Source: Bacillus sp. BGMRC 2118
Lineage (GTDB): Bacteria; Bacillota; Bacilli; Bacillales; SA4
Length of the DNA: 64,000 nt
Assembly: GCA_008364785.1 (NCBI GenBank)
Contig: VTTJ01000014.1
Coordinates: 1 to 64,000, forward strand
Reading direction: 5' to 3'
Part shown: piece by piece, positions 15,693 to 24,119 of the stretch
Layout: every line of letters begins with the position of its first letter
Position numbering within the stretch: position 1 is the stretch's first letter
Notes under the pieces: generated by a model
What the model was told of the DNA's origin: nothing
Databases searched by the model: none
The model's input: only the letters and a program-made list of their open reading frames with translations
Position numbers and translations under genes: made by a program

Positions 15693-16130
15693 TTATCCGC
15701 GAAGTTCGTAAACTTCTGGCTTTTGTGCTTGGTGTGGATGTTCGCTTCCAACTACAACGTGAAGCTTCTTACCCATTTGACGTCCTAATGGACCTTTTGG
15801 TAGCATACCTTTAATTGCAAGCTCTAACATTTGAACTGGGTAGTTTGTACGCATTTCAAGTGCAGTTCTTTGCTTTAATCCGCCTGGGTGCATGCTGTGA
15901 CGGTAGTAAATTTTATCAGTTAATTTCTTACCTGTTAATTCAATCTTCTCAGCATTGATGATGATTACATGATCACCAGTGTCAATATGTGGTGTATAAG
16001 TTGGCTTATGCTTACCACGTAGAATAGATGCTACTTCTGTAGATAGACGACCTAAAGTCTTACCTTCAGCGTCTACTACGTACCATTTACGTTCAACTTC
16101 ACTTGGCTTTGCCATATAAGTAGTACGCAT
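15693..16130 (-). CDS. rplM: 50S ribosomal protein L13
   Basis: The 145-aa protein matches Bacillus L13 in length and sequence (VDAEGKTLGRLSTEVA, RGKHKPTYTPHIDTGDHV, MLPKGPLGRQM). L13 is an early assembly protein of the large subunit. It is the first gene of the rplM-rpsI operon, preceded by a structured leader and a strong sigma-A promoter. Confidence 0.98.
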   Translation of the reverse strand: MRTTYMAKPSEVERKWYVVDAEGKTLGRLSTEVASILRGKHKPTYTPHIDTGDHVIIINAEKIELTGKKLTDKIYYRHSMHPGGLKQRTALEMRTNYPVQMLELAIKGMLPKGPLGRQMGKKLHVVVGSEHPHQAQKPEVYELRG

Positions 16131-16139
16131 GCTTTTCCC

Positions 16140-16235
16140 TCCTAGTAAATAAAAAAGTCTTTTTTTAAGATTTTAAATCTATTTTTATTTCATCACAGAT
16201 AAGTTCCGGGGCTTATTTGTGGGGTTTAAAAATAG
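16140..16235 (-). ncRNA. L13 leader (candidate autoregulatory RNA)
   Basis: The untranslated leader of rplM contains a stem-loop at 16194-16203/16212-16221 (CACAAATAAG against CTTATCTGTG, one mismatch) with a CCCCGGAA-type loop. Firmicutes rplM-rpsI operons are known to carry an L13-binding leader. Assignment to that family is by position and this hairpin; a covariance-model search would settle it. Confidence 0.6.
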
Positions 16236-16246
16236 TACCATACGTT

Positions 16247-16275
16247 ATAATATATCTTGTGAGTCACAATGTCAA
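16247..16275 (-). promoter_or_regulatory. Sigma-A promoter of rplM-rpsI
   Basis: On the minus strand TTGACA (16270-16275), a 17-base spacer and TATTAT (16247-16252) form a near-consensus promoter, starting transcription about 110 bases before rplM and just after truA. Confidence 0.88.
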
Positions 16276-16293
16276 GGGGATGTTACACCAGGA

Positions 16294-17040
16294 TTAGTTG
16301 TCATAATAAACTTTCCATAAATATAAACCTGTTCCAGGTACTGTTTTTCCTGCTTTTTGACGATTTTTTGCCTCTAGAATTTCCAATATTTCTATAGGTT
16401 TTTTTATACCTTGACCTACCTCTAACAATGTTCCGACCAAGATTCTAATCATGTTATATAAAAAACCGTTTCCTACAAAACGGAATAGTAATTCTCCATC
16501 TCTATCTTCAGAAAACTCAATTTCGTAAATCGTTCGAACTTTATCCTCTACTTCTGTTTTTGCAGAGCAAAAAGAAGTAAAATCATGTGTTCCAACTAAA
16601 TATTTTATTGCTTCTTTAATAGAGACATAATCCAGTGCATATGGAAAATGATAGACGTAATTTCTTGTAAACACATTTCGATCTTGGTTTGTTTCAATCT
16701 TATAACGATATTCCTTTCGCAGTACACCAAATCTAGCGTGAAAGTCATTTGATACAACTTGTGAATGGTGAATGGAGATATCATTAGGTAGTAATGAATT
16801 TAGAGCAATCTTCCACTTATTTGCCGGAATCATAAAAGGTGAATCAAAATGTATAACTTGTCCGACTGCATGAACTCCTGCATCTGTTCTTCCTGAAGCA
16901 TAAACTTTTATATCATTTCCTTTATGCATAGTCTTCAAGGCACCTTCAATCTCAGATTGAACAGTACGCCTATTAGGCTGTATCTGGTACCCAAAGAAAT
17001 CCGATCCATCATATGAAACAATCATTTTTATCCTTTGCAT
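16294..17040 (-). CDS. truA: tRNA pseudouridine(38-40) synthase TruA
   Basis: TruA makes pseudouridine at positions 38-40 of the tRNA anticodon arm. The catalytic Asp is in ASGRTDAGVHA (about residue 53), followed by family blocks VKKEYRY-like LRKEYRYKI, LVGTHDFTSFCSAK, GNGFLYNMIRILVGTL and PGTGLYLWKVYY at the C terminus. Length (248 aa) is normal. It follows ecfT by 11 bases, as in B. subtilis. Confidence 0.96.
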   Translation of the reverse strand: MQRIKMIVSYDGSDFFGYQIQPNRRTVQSEIEGALKTMHKGNDIKVYASGRTDAGVHAVGQVIHFDSPFMIPANKWKIALNSLLPNDISIHHSQVVSNDFHARFGVLRKEYRYKIETNQDRNVFTRNYVYHFPYALDYVSIKEAIKYLVGTHDFTSFCSAKTEVEDKVRTIYEIEFSEDRDGELLFRFVGNGFLYNMIRILVGTLLEVGQGIKKPIEILEILEAKNRQKAGKTVPGTGLYLWKVYYDN

Positions 17041-17051
17041 ACAATCACCTT

Positions 17052-17855
17052 TTAAGAACGAATAACAATCAGTATAGCTGTTAGCGCAAAAATGCTGATT
17101 AAAAACATGGAGTCTGTTGTCTTCCAGTTTAATTCTCTAAATTTTGTCCGACCTTCGCCGCCTCGGTATCCTCTAGCTTCCATAGCGTTAGCAAGTTCCT
17201 CTGCGCGACGGAAAGAGTTGATAAAAAGTGGAACTAATAAAGGAACAATAGCTTTCAGACGTTCTCGAATGGGACCTCCGGAAAAGTCAACTCCACGTGC
17301 AATTTGAGCCTTCATGATCTTATCCGTTTCCTGCATTAATGTAGGAATAAAACGAAGTGAGATTGACATCATTAAGGCTAATTCATGGACTGGCAACCCA
17401 AGCCGTTTAAAAGGCTGTAATAAGCTTTCCATACCATCTGTCACTTCAATGGGGGTTGTAGTTAAAGTTAATAATGATGTCATCATAATAAGCAATAAAA
17501 ACCGAACAGAAATAAAGATCCCTTGTCTGAGTCCACCTTCATATACCGTAAAAAGACGGGCATCCAATAGAAGTTCGCCTTCCTTTGTCATAAGAATATG
17601 CAGGATAAACGTAAATAAAATAATCCATAGAATAGGTTTTAATCCTTTTAAAATGTAGGAAAACGGTACTTTTGTTAGTAGTGATATGACTATCGTATAA
17701 ACAGCAAGCAATCCATAGCTCTCTACATTGTTACCAAGAAAAACAACCATAACAAAAATAAAGATAAGCAACAGTTTGGCTCTAGGATCCATGTTGTGAA
17801 CGATTGAATTTTTGGGAATGTATTTACCAATGAGAACATTATCCATTAAACTCAT
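17052..17855 (-). CDS. ecfT: ECF transporter transmembrane protein EcfT
   Basis: EcfT is the scaffold membrane subunit that joins the two EcfA ATPases to interchangeable vitamin-binding S components. There are about five hydrophobic segments, and the two coupling-helix motifs are visible as ARG in MKAQIARGVDF and ARG in NAMEARGYRG. Its start overlaps the ecfA2 stop by 4 bases. No S component gene is adjacent, so this is a shared group II ECF module. Confidence 0.95.
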   Translation of the reverse strand: MSLMDNVLIGKYIPKNSIVHNMDPRAKLLLIFIFVMVVFLGNNVESYGLLAVYTIVISLLTKVPFSYILKGLKPILWIILFTFILHILMTKEGELLLDARLFTVYEGGLRQGIFISVRFLLLIMMTSLLTLTTTPIEVTDGMESLLQPFKRLGLPVHELALMMSISLRFIPTLMQETDKIMKAQIARGVDFSGGPIRERLKAIVPLLVPLFINSFRRAEELANAMEARGYRGGEGRTKFRELNWKTTDSMFLISIFALTAILIVIRS

Positions 17856-18721
17856 ACTTTCCCCTCCTTTACAAGGAATTGATAAATAGATTCAACCATG
17901 TTATCAATTGTAAGGAAAGTACCGTCAATTTTTTTGCCGGAAAGTTTTTCTAACTTTTCTTTAAAACGATATGTTTCTGGAATATCTAAGCCTACGGATT
18001 GCAGAACTTCACCTTGAGAGAATATCTCATCTGGTGTGCCCTTTAGTAATACCTTCCCTTTATCCATGACAACGATTTGATCAGCATAACAGGCAGCATC
18101 CTCCATACTATGTGTGACCAATATAGTCGTTATCTCCCTTTTCTCATGTAAAGATGCAAACATATTCATAATTTCTTTCCGTCCACGAGGGTCAAGGCCA
18201 GCAGTAGGCTCATCTAATATAATGATATCTGGTTCCATTGCTAATACACCGGCAATAGCCACTCTTCTCATCTGACCACCGCTAAGTTCAAATGGTGAGC
18301 GTTGTAAGAGCTCTTCAGGTAATCCTACTAATAAAAGAGACTCTTTTGCCTTTTGCTTTGCTTCATCTTCAGAAACACCAAAATTCATTGGTCCAAAACA
18401 GATATCCTTTTCAACAGATTCTTCAAATAACTGATGTTCCGGGAATTGAAATACCATACCTACCTTCTTTCGAAGAGGTTTCAGATGTTTTTCTTTTCCC
18501 TTTGCTGTTATTGTAAAATCACCAATTGATACGGTACCTTCTGATGGCTTTAATAAAGCATTTAAATGCTGAATGATTGTTGATTTTCCAGATCCAGTAT
18601 GACCAATAAACGCCATGAATGATCCTTTTTTAACCTCTAGATCTATTTCATGGAGGGCCAGACGTTCAAATGGTGACTTCTGCTGGTATATATGAGTTAA
18701 TTTATCTACCTTTATTTCCAT
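17852..18721 (-). CDS. ecfA2: ECF transporter ATPase EcfA2
   Basis: This ABC ATPase has Walker A GHTGSGKST, Q-loop VFQFPEHQLFE, signature LSGGQMRR, Walker B IIILDEPTAGLDP and switch His in VTHSMEDAA. The PEHQLFE Q-loop region and the C-terminal half identify it as the EcfA2 (YbaE/EcfA') member of the pair. It overlaps ecfA1 by 10 bases and ecfT by 4, so stoichiometric co-translation is likely. Confidence 0.95.
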   Translation of the reverse strand: MEIKVDKLTHIYQQKSPFERLALHEIDLEVKKGSFMAFIGHTGSGKSTIIQHLNALLKPSEGTVSIGDFTITAKGKEKHLKPLRKKVGMVFQFPEHQLFEESVEKDICFGPMNFGVSEDEAKQKAKESLLLVGLPEELLQRSPFELSGGQMRRVAIAGVLAMEPDIIILDEPTAGLDPRGRKEIMNMFASLHEKREITTILVTHSMEDAACYADQIVVMDKGKVLLKGTPDEIFSQGEVLQSVGLDIPETYRFKEKLEKLSGKKIDGTFLTIDNMVESIYQFLVKEGKV

Positions 18722-19539
18722 AACTCTTGAACCAACCCTTCCTCTGTAAGTGGTAAGTTACGAAGAGAAAGCCCCTTGTCTATTAACAGCTTATATACTT
18801 TTGTTGGGAATGGTATATCTAGTCCAATCTTCTCAAGTTCACTATCTAACTGGAAGATTTCTGATGGAGTTCCTTCTGCAAAAACCTTCCCTTTGTTTAA
18901 GACGATGATTCGATCAGCTTTAGCTGCCTCATCTAAATCATGAGTTATCGAAATTACGGTAATATGGTTATTTTTACGAAGATTGTTAACAGTTTGAATC
19001 ACTTCATGTCGTCCCTTTGGATCAAGCATCGATGTTGCTTCATCTAACAGAATTATAGACGGTTCGATTGCTAGTATACTGGCAATTGCTACACGCTGCT
19101 TTTGTCCTCCTGATAAATGGTGCGGCTCTTGATCAAGAAACTGATGCATATTCACAAGTGACAAGCTATTGTCAATTCGCTTTATCATTTCCTCACGAGC
19201 GACTCCTTTATTTTCTAAACCAAAAGCCACATCATCCTTTACCGTTGTCCCAACAAATTGGTTATCCGGATTTTGAAATACCATGCCAATATGATTTCTA
19301 AAATCCCAAACAGTATCTTCTGTTAACAAAATATCATTCATTAAACGAATCTCTCCACTTGTAGGAAGCATTAGACCACTTAGTAGCTTGGCTATCGTGG
19401 ATTTACCAGAACCATTATGCCCAACAATAGCTAACCATTCACCTTTCCTTACAGAAAAAGAAACGTCACGTAGTGCATATTGTTCTTGATTTGGATATTG
19501 AAAAGATAACCCATCAACCGATACTAAATTCTCCTCCAT
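18712..19539 (-). CDS. ecfA1: ECF transporter ATPase EcfA1
   Basis: This ABC ATPase has Walker A GHNGSGKST, Q-loop VFQNPDNQFVG, signature LSGGQKQR, Walker B IILLDEATSMLDP and ITHDLDEAA. The ADRIIVLNKGKV part and the 275-aa length fit EcfA1 (YbxA). It forms a heterodimer with EcfA2 to power vitamin uptake. It is the first gene of the ecf-truA unit, with GGAGGGGAG upstream of its ATG. Confidence 0.95.
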   Translation of the reverse strand: MEENLVSVDGLSFQYPNQEQYALRDVSFSVRKGEWLAIVGHNGSGKSTIAKLLSGLMLPTSGEIRLMNDILLTEDTVWDFRNHIGMVFQNPDNQFVGTTVKDDVAFGLENKGVAREEMIKRIDNSLSLVNMHQFLDQEPHHLSGGQKQRVAIASILAIEPSIILLDEATSMLDPKGRHEVIQTVNNLRKNNHITVISITHDLDEAAKADRIIVLNKGKVFAEGTPSEIFQLDSELEKIGLDIPFPTKVYKLLIDKGLSLRNLPLTEEGLVQELWK

Positions 19540-19586
19540 GAATTCTCCCCTCCAGGCTCATCTAATCTTATCTCTGCTCTTTTTAC

Positions 19587-19615
19587 ATTAAATAGTATAG
19601 TATGAGGTATTCCAA
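19587..19615 (-). promoter_or_regulatory. Candidate promoter of ecfA1-ecfA2-ecfT-truA
   Basis: On the minus strand TTGGAA (19610-19615), 17 bases, and TTTAAT (19587-19592) lie between the rplQ terminator and ecfA1. The match is moderate (4/6 and 5/6), but the preceding terminator makes a separate promoter likely. Confidence 0.55.
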
Positions 19616-19694
19616 CATTTCTATTGAAACCTCAGATATACAAGCGCCTTACTATCGGAAACATTATAACTTCCACTTAAACCATTATAAATAC

Positions 19695-19737
19695 AAAAAA
19701 GGGCTTAGATCCAGTTACTTGAACTGTTCCGCCCTTT
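19695..19737 (-). terminator. Terminator after rplQ
   Basis: AAAGGGC/GCCCTTT stem (outer arms near 19698-19704 and 19731-19737) with an inner CAGTT/AACTG stem is followed on the minus strand by a U-run. It ends the S10-spc-alpha supercluster. Confidence 0.85.
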
Positions 19738-19757
19738 CAGTAGTCATGTGTATTAAA

Positions 19758-20120
19758 TTACACCAATTCAATAATTACCATTGGTGCACCGTCACCACGA
19801 CGAGGTCCAAGCTTCATGATACGAGTGTATCCACCTTGACGTTCTGCAAAACGAGGTGCGATATCACCGAATAGCTTTTGAATAGCGTCTTGGTTAGTTT
19901 CTTCATTCGCTACTTCATGACGGATGTAAGCAGCAGCTTGACGACGTGCATGAAGATCGCCACGCTTACCTAGAGTGATCATCTTTTCTACAACTGATTT
20001 TAGTTCTTTCGCTCTAGCTTCAGTTGTTTCGATGCGCTCATTAATAATTAAGTCAGTAGCTAGGTCACGAAGTAAAGCTTTACGTTGTGCACTAGTACGT
20101 CCTAGTTTTTGATATCCCAT
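19758..20120 (-). CDS. rplQ: 50S ribosomal protein L17
   Basis: The 120-aa protein is full-length L17 (GYQKLGRTSAQRKALLRDLAT, ITLGKRGDLHARRQAA, TRIMKLGPRRGDGAPM). It is the last gene of the alpha operon, 94 bases after rpoA, and is followed by a terminator. Confidence 0.98.
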   Translation of the reverse strand: MGYQKLGRTSAQRKALLRDLATDLIINERIETTEARAKELKSVVEKMITLGKRGDLHARRQAAAYIRHEVANEETNQDAIQKLFGDIAPRFAERQGGYTRIMKLGPRRGDGAPMVIIELV

Positions 20121-20214
20121 CGGAAGTTCCCTCCTTTTGTTGAAATGTTTCTGTATATCTTAACAAGAAGATGCTGAGTATAAGGCTTCTAGCAAATTAT
20201 TGATTATAGATCAA

Positions 20215-21159
20215 TTAATCATCCTTACGAAGGCCTAAACCTAATTCTTCTAGCTTATGTTTAACTTCCTCTAAAGACTTACGTCCTAGATTACGAACCT
20301 TCATCATATCTTCTTCAGTTTTATGTGCAAGTTCTTGTACTGTGTTAATGCCAGCACGTTTTAGGCAATTGTAAGAACGGACAGATAAATCTAACTCTTC
20401 AATTGTCATTTCAAGCACTTTTTCTTTTTGATCTTCTTCTTTTTCAACCATGATTTCAGCATTTTGTGCTTCATCAGTAAGACCAACGAAGATATTTAAG
20501 TGTTCTGTTAGAATTTTTGCACCAAGTGCAACTGCCTCTTTTGGTCCAATGCTTCCATCAGTCCAAACATCAAGTGTTAACTTATCAAAGTTAGACAATT
20601 GACCAACACGTGTGTTTTCTACTTGGTAAGTCACACGAGAGACAGGTGTATAAATCGAATCAATTGGAATAACACCAATAGGCTGGTCTTCTCTCTTATT
20701 TAAATCAGCTGGTGTATAGCCTCTACCACGTTTTGCAGTTAAACGCATACGAAGAGTAGCATCCTTTGCTAAAGTGGCAATGTGAAGATCAGGGTTTAAA
20801 ATCTCTACATCACTATCATGAGTAATGTCCGCAGCTGTGACAATACGTTCACCCGTCACATCAATCTCAAGAGTCTTCTCATCGTCAGAATAAATCTTGA
20901 GAGCAAGCTTCTTAAGGTTCAAGATGATGGTTGTAACATCTTCTACGACACCTTCGATAGTTGAGAACTCATGCAGTACACCATCTATTTGAATAGCGGA
21001 TACAGCAGCACCAGGTAGTGAGGATAAAAGAATACGACGTAGGGAGTTACCCAAAGTTGTACCATATCCACGCTCAAGTGGTTCCACGACAAATTTACCG
21101 TATTTGGCATCATCGCTGATTTCAACCGTTTCGATTTTTGGTTTTTCAATTTCGATCAT
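20215..21159 (-). CDS. rpoA: RNA polymerase alpha subunit
   Basis: The 314-aa protein has the N-terminal assembly domain (GYGTTLGNSLRRILLSSLPG, about residues 30-50) and the C-terminal domain with helix-hairpin-helix segments (LDLSVRSYNCLKRAGI, LGRKSLEEVKHKLEELGLGLR) that contacts UP elements and activators. GGAGGG lies before its ATG. It has its own promoter and a strong leader hairpin. Confidence 0.98.
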   Translation of the reverse strand: MIEIEKPKIETVEISDDAKYGKFVVEPLERGYGTTLGNSLRRILLSSLPGAAVSAIQIDGVLHEFSTIEGVVEDVTTIILNLKKLALKIYSDDEKTLEIDVTGERIVTAADITHDSDVEILNPDLHIATLAKDATLRMRLTAKRGRGYTPADLNKREDQPIGVIPIDSIYTPVSRVTYQVENTRVGQLSNFDKLTLDVWTDGSIGPKEAVALGAKILTEHLNIFVGLTDEAQNAEIMVEKEEDQKEKVLEMTIEELDLSVRSYNCLKRAGINTVQELAHKTEEDMMKVRNLGRKSLEEVKHKLEELGLGLRKDD

Positions 21160-21184
21160 TATAAACCCTCCTTCAAAACGTCGA

Positions 21185-21219
21185 AACCTCGGCTAGACTA
21201 ATAGAGTCTAACCGAAATT
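21185..21219 (-). other. rpoA leader stem-loop
   Basis: Positions 21185-21199 and 21205-21219 pair over 15 consecutive base pairs in the transcript (three of them G-U) around a 5-base loop. The structure ends about 25 bases before the rpoA ATG and has no U-run, so it looks like a translational or stability element rather than a terminator. Confidence 0.6.
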
Positions 21220-21298
21220 CCCCATTAGGCAGTTCCCGTTTTGTATGCACAACAACTTGATCAATGTTTTCAAACATTTTTTTATACAAAATTATCGT

Positions 21299-21327
21299 AT
21301 CATATCCCATTATTGACAGGGTTTCAA
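21299..21327 (-). promoter_or_regulatory. Sigma-A promoter of rpoA-rplQ
   Basis: On the minus strand TTGAAA (21322-21327), a 17-base spacer and TATGAT (21299-21304) lie in the rpsK-rpoA gap, giving an internal promoter for rpoA with a leader of about 130 bases. Confidence 0.78.
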
Positions 21328-21344
21328 ATTCTATACCAATAAAA

Positions 21345-21734
21345 TTATACGCGACGACGTTTTGGTGGACGGCAACCATTGTGAGGTACTGGAGTAACGT
21401 CTTTGATTGCAGTTACTTCAAGACCTGCAGCTTGAAGAGCACGAATCGCAGCTTCACGTCCAGCTCCAGGGCCTTTAACTGTAACTTCAAGAGTCTTTAA
21501 ACCATGTTCCATTGCAGTCTTAGCAGCTGTTTCAGCAGCCATTTGAGATGCGAATGGAGTAGATTTACGAGAACCTTTAAAGCCTAGTGCACCAGCGCTT
21601 GACCATGATAAAGCATTACCATGTGAGTCAGTAATAGTTACGATTGTGTTATTGAATGTAGAACGGATATGTGCAATACCTGTCTCGACATTCTTTTTAA
21701 CACGACGCTTACGTGTATTAGTTTTACGAGCCAT
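21345..21734 (-). CDS. rpsK: 30S ribosomal protein S11
   Basis: At 129 aa it is full-length S11, with the basic N terminus (KTNTRKRRVKKN), GIAHIRSTFNNTIVTITD and the conserved C-terminal GCRPPKRRRV. It belongs to the small-subunit platform. Eighteen bases separate it from rpsM. Confidence 0.98.
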   Translation of the reverse strand: MARKTNTRKRRVKKNVETGIAHIRSTFNNTIVTITDSHGNALSWSSAGALGFKGSRKSTPFASQMAAETAAKTAMEHGLKTLEVTVKGPGAGREAAIRALQAAGLEVTAIKDVTPVPHNGCRPPKRRRV

Positions 21735-21751
21735 TCTGGTTTCCTCCTTTA

Positions 21752-22117
21752 CTATTTCTTCTTGTTAGCTACTGTACGACGTGGACCCTTACGAGTACGC
21801 GCGTTGTTCTTAGTATTTTGACCACGAACTGGTAAGCTACGACGGTGACGAAGACCGCGGAATGCACCGATTTCAATTAGACGCTTAATGTTTAGAGAAA
21901 CTTCACGACGAAGATCCCCTTCTACTTTTAAGCTATCAACTGCTTCACGGATTTTACCAAGTTCATCTTCTGTTAGATCACGAACACGAGTTTCTTCTGA
22001 AACGCCTGCCTCAGCAAGAACTCTTTGTGCTGTTGATTTTCCGATACCGAAAATATAAGTTAAGGAAATTACAACACGCTTATCACGTGGTATATCAACA
22101 CCTGCAATACGTGCCAT
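21752..22117 (-). CDS. rpsM: 30S ribosomal protein S13
   Basis: The 121-aa protein matches S13 (MARIAGVDIPRDKRVVISL, IFGIGKSTAQ, RGLRHRRSLPVRGQNT). The basic C-terminal tail contacts P-site tRNA. It follows rpmJ by 22 bases in the alpha operon. Confidence 0.98.
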   Translation of the reverse strand: MARIAGVDIPRDKRVVISLTYIFGIGKSTAQRVLAEAGVSEETRVRDLTEDELGKIREAVDSLKVEGDLRREVSLNIKRLIEIGAFRGLRHRRSLPVRGQNTKNNARTRKGPRRTVANKKK

Positions 22118-22139
22118 TAATTAAGCACCTCCTTCTAGA

Positions 22140-22253
22140 TTAACCTTGTTTTTGCTTATGTTTTGGATTTTCACAAATAACCATTACTTTGCCTCTACGG
22201 CGAATAACTTTACATTTTTCGCAGATCGGCTTTACGGATGGTCTTACTTTCAT
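22140..22253 (-). CDS. rpmJ: 50S ribosomal protein L36
   Basis: A 37-codon gene encodes [19 protein letters not shown] and continues to a lysine-rich end (NPKHKQKQG). Zinc ligands are Cys11, Cys14, Cys27 and a His near residue 32, so this is the zinc-binding C+ form. GGAGG stands 8-9 bases before the ATG. It lies between infA and rpsM, its usual place. Confidence 0.97.
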
Positions 22254-22294
22254 CTTTTAAACCTCCTTGATATTACGGAGTGCCGGATAGTTTT

Positions 22295-22513
22295 TTATTT
22301 AAAGCGGTACGTTATACGACCACGGGTTAAATCATATGGCGACAATTCAACAGTTACTTTATCACCAGGTAAGATACGAATGAAGTGCATACGAATTTTA
22401 CCTGATACGTGAGCTAGCACAACGTGACCATTTTCTAGCTCAACTTTAAACATTGCATTCGGTAATGTATCGATTATAGTACCTTCTACTTCAATTACAT
22501 CTTCTTTTGCCAT
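22295..22513 (-). CDS. infA: Translation initiation factor IF-1
   Basis: The 72-aa OB-fold protein (MAKEDVIEVEGTIID, NGHVVLAHVSGKIRMHFIRI, LTRGRITYRFK) binds the 30S A site during initiation. The start is the ATG at 22513 with GGGAGAG 7 bases upstream; a TTG 6 bases earlier would add residues not found in the family. It is preceded by an unusually structured 157-base gap. Confidence 0.97.
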   Translation of the reverse strand: MAKEDVIEVEGTIIDTLPNAMFKVELENGHVVLAHVSGKIRMHFIRILPGDKVTVELSPYDLTRGRITYRFK

Positions 22514-22548
22514 TAACAAGCTCTCCCTTCTTCAAATCAGCAACCTAT

Positions 22549-22671
22549 CCCAAGTATACTTCTAGAATTGCAACATATACCTTTTTAGATAAGTACTTGG
22601 GTGTGATTGACTAATACTGTTCTGAACTTCCGGAGAAACGTTATCAAGTAATTCAAGATAGCTAATCACAC
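22549..22671 (-). repeat. Two adjacent inverted repeats filling the map-infA gap
   Basis: Two perfect 8-bp arms pair end to end: GTGTGATT/AATCACAC (22601-22608 with 22664-22671) and CCCAAGTA/TACTTGGG (22549-22556 with 22594-22601). In the transcript they form two consecutive long-range hairpins that start at the map stop codon and end about 35 bases before infA. Several Bacillus genomes have a small KOW-domain gene here; no such open frame is visible in any minus-strand frame. Confidence 0.55.
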
Positions 22672-23417
22672 TAGGCTTTTGTTAGAATTTCAAAACCTTC
22701 TTCTGTAACTGCAATCGTATGCTCGAAGTGAGCACATCTTTGTCCATCAACGGTTACAACAGTCCAGTCATCTTCTAACGTTCTAACATAGCGGCTACCT
22801 GCATTCACCATTGGTTCAATTGCAAGAACCATACCTGGCTTCAACCTCGGTCCTTTGTTAGGAGGTCCATAATGAGGTATTTGAGGATCTTCATGCAGTT
22901 CCTGACCAATTCCATGACCTACATATTCACGAACAACTGAGAAGTTATTAGATTCTACATAGACCTGAATTGCATGAGAGATATTCGTTAGACGAACACC
23001 AGCTTTTGCTTCTTTTAAACCTTGATAAAGTGATTCTTCAGTAACCTCTAGTAAACGCCTGTCATCATCTGATATAGTTCCTACACCGTATGTCCAAGCT
23101 GAGTCACCATGATAGCCATTATATTTTGCGCCGATATCAACACTAATGATATCTCCATCTTTCAACATACGATCTCCTGGAATTCCATGAACAAGTTCTT
23201 CATTTACAGACGCACAAATACTTCCGCGAAATCCATTATACCCTTTAAAGGAAGGAGTCGCACCATGTTTACGAATAATCCCTTCAGCAATTGCATCCAG
23301 TTCTTTAGTCGTAATACCTGGTAGTATATGCTGGCGTAACTCCTGATGAGTTATAGCCACTATTCTTCCAGCTTCACGCATGATCTCGATTTCTCTTGGG
23401 GTCTTACAAATGATCAT
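22671..23417 (-). CDS. map: Type I methionine aminopeptidase
   Basis: Map removes the initiator Met from new proteins. The 248-aa pita-bread fold shows the metal ligands: Asp in SVDIGAKYNGYHGDSA (two Asp), His in GHGIGQELHEDP, Glu in IEPMVNAG and Glu in FEHTIAVTEEG. Its ATG overlaps the adk stop codon (4 bases). Map, adk and secY are co-transcribed in B. subtilis. Confidence 0.96.
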   Translation of the reverse strand: MIICKTPREIEIMREAGRIVAITHQELRQHILPGITTKELDAIAEGIIRKHGATPSFKGYNGFRGSICASVNEELVHGIPGDRMLKDGDIISVDIGAKYNGYHGDSAWTYGVGTISDDDRRLLEVTEESLYQGLKEAKAGVRLTNISHAIQVYVESNNFSVVREYVGHGIGQELHEDPQIPHYGPPNKGPRLKPGMVLAIEPMVNAGSRYVRTLEDDWTVVTVDGQRCAHFEHTIAVTEEGFEILTKA

Positions 23418-24067
23418 TTGTTAAGTCCCTTTAATAAATCGTTGATGTTCACAAATACCTGGTCTATCTCTTGCTCACCATCGATTGTACGAAGATATCC
23501 TTTTTCTTGATAGAAATCAAGTAAAGGTTTCATTTGTTTTGTATTGACTTCCAGACGATTGCCAACTGTTTCAGCATTGTCATCTGCACGTTGATACAAT
23601 TCTCCTCCACACTTATCACAAACTCCTTCGTTTGCTGGTGGGTTAAAGATTAAATGATATGTGGCTCCACAGTTCCTACAGATTCTACGTCCTGTAAGAC
23701 GATCCAATAGTAGACTTTGATCCACATGGATGTGAAGTACATAATCTATCGTACGTTCTAAGTCAGAAAGCATGACTTCAAGTGCTTCGGCTTGAGCAAC
23801 TGTGCGCGGAAAACCGTCTAAAAGGAAACCCTTTTTACAATCATCTTTGCCTAAGCGTTCACGAACAATACCTATTGTTACTTCATCTGGTACTAATTGT
23901 CCCTGATCCATAAACGATTTTGCCTTTAAGCCAAGTTCAGTACCTTCATTCATTGCAGCTCTAAACATATCACCAGTTGAAATATGTGGAATGTTATAGT
24001 TTTCTACAATTTGTTCTGCTTGAGTACCTTTACCAGCACCAGGCAAACCCATTAATATTAAATTCAT
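23414..24067 (-). CDS. adk: Adenylate kinase, zinc-LID type
   Basis: Adk interconverts ATP, ADP and AMP. The P-loop is GLPGAGKGT (about residues 7-15), followed by STGDMFRAA, GFPRTVAQAE and LTGRRICRNCGATYH. Four Cys (two CxxC pairs, about residues 130-153) form the structural zinc site in the LID domain, as in Gram-positive enzymes. It lies 52 bases after secY. Confidence 0.97.
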   Translation of the reverse strand: MNLILMGLPGAGKGTQAEQIVENYNIPHISTGDMFRAAMNEGTELGLKAKSFMDQGQLVPDEVTIGIVRERLGKDDCKKGFLLDGFPRTVAQAEALEVMLSDLERTIDYVLHIHVDQSLLLDRLTGRRICRNCGATYHLIFNPPANEGVCDKCGGELYQRADDNAETVGNRLEVNTKQMKPLLDFYQEKGYLRTIDGEQEIDQVFVNINDLLKGLNK

Positions 24068-24119
24068 TTCAAATTTACCTCCTAAATTACATGAGACAGT
24101 AGGAAGGAAAATCCTTTCA

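Noticed and set aside
21173..21379. 68-codon open frame on the minus strand before rpoA
   Set aside because: It overlaps the end of rpsK, has no supporting ribosome-binding site and covers the rpoA promoter and leader helix; better explained as leader sequence.
22514..22670. KOW-domain protein gene expected between map and infA
   Set aside because: All three minus-strand frames are broken by stops; the longest frame from a TTG is about 23 codons with no KOW pattern.
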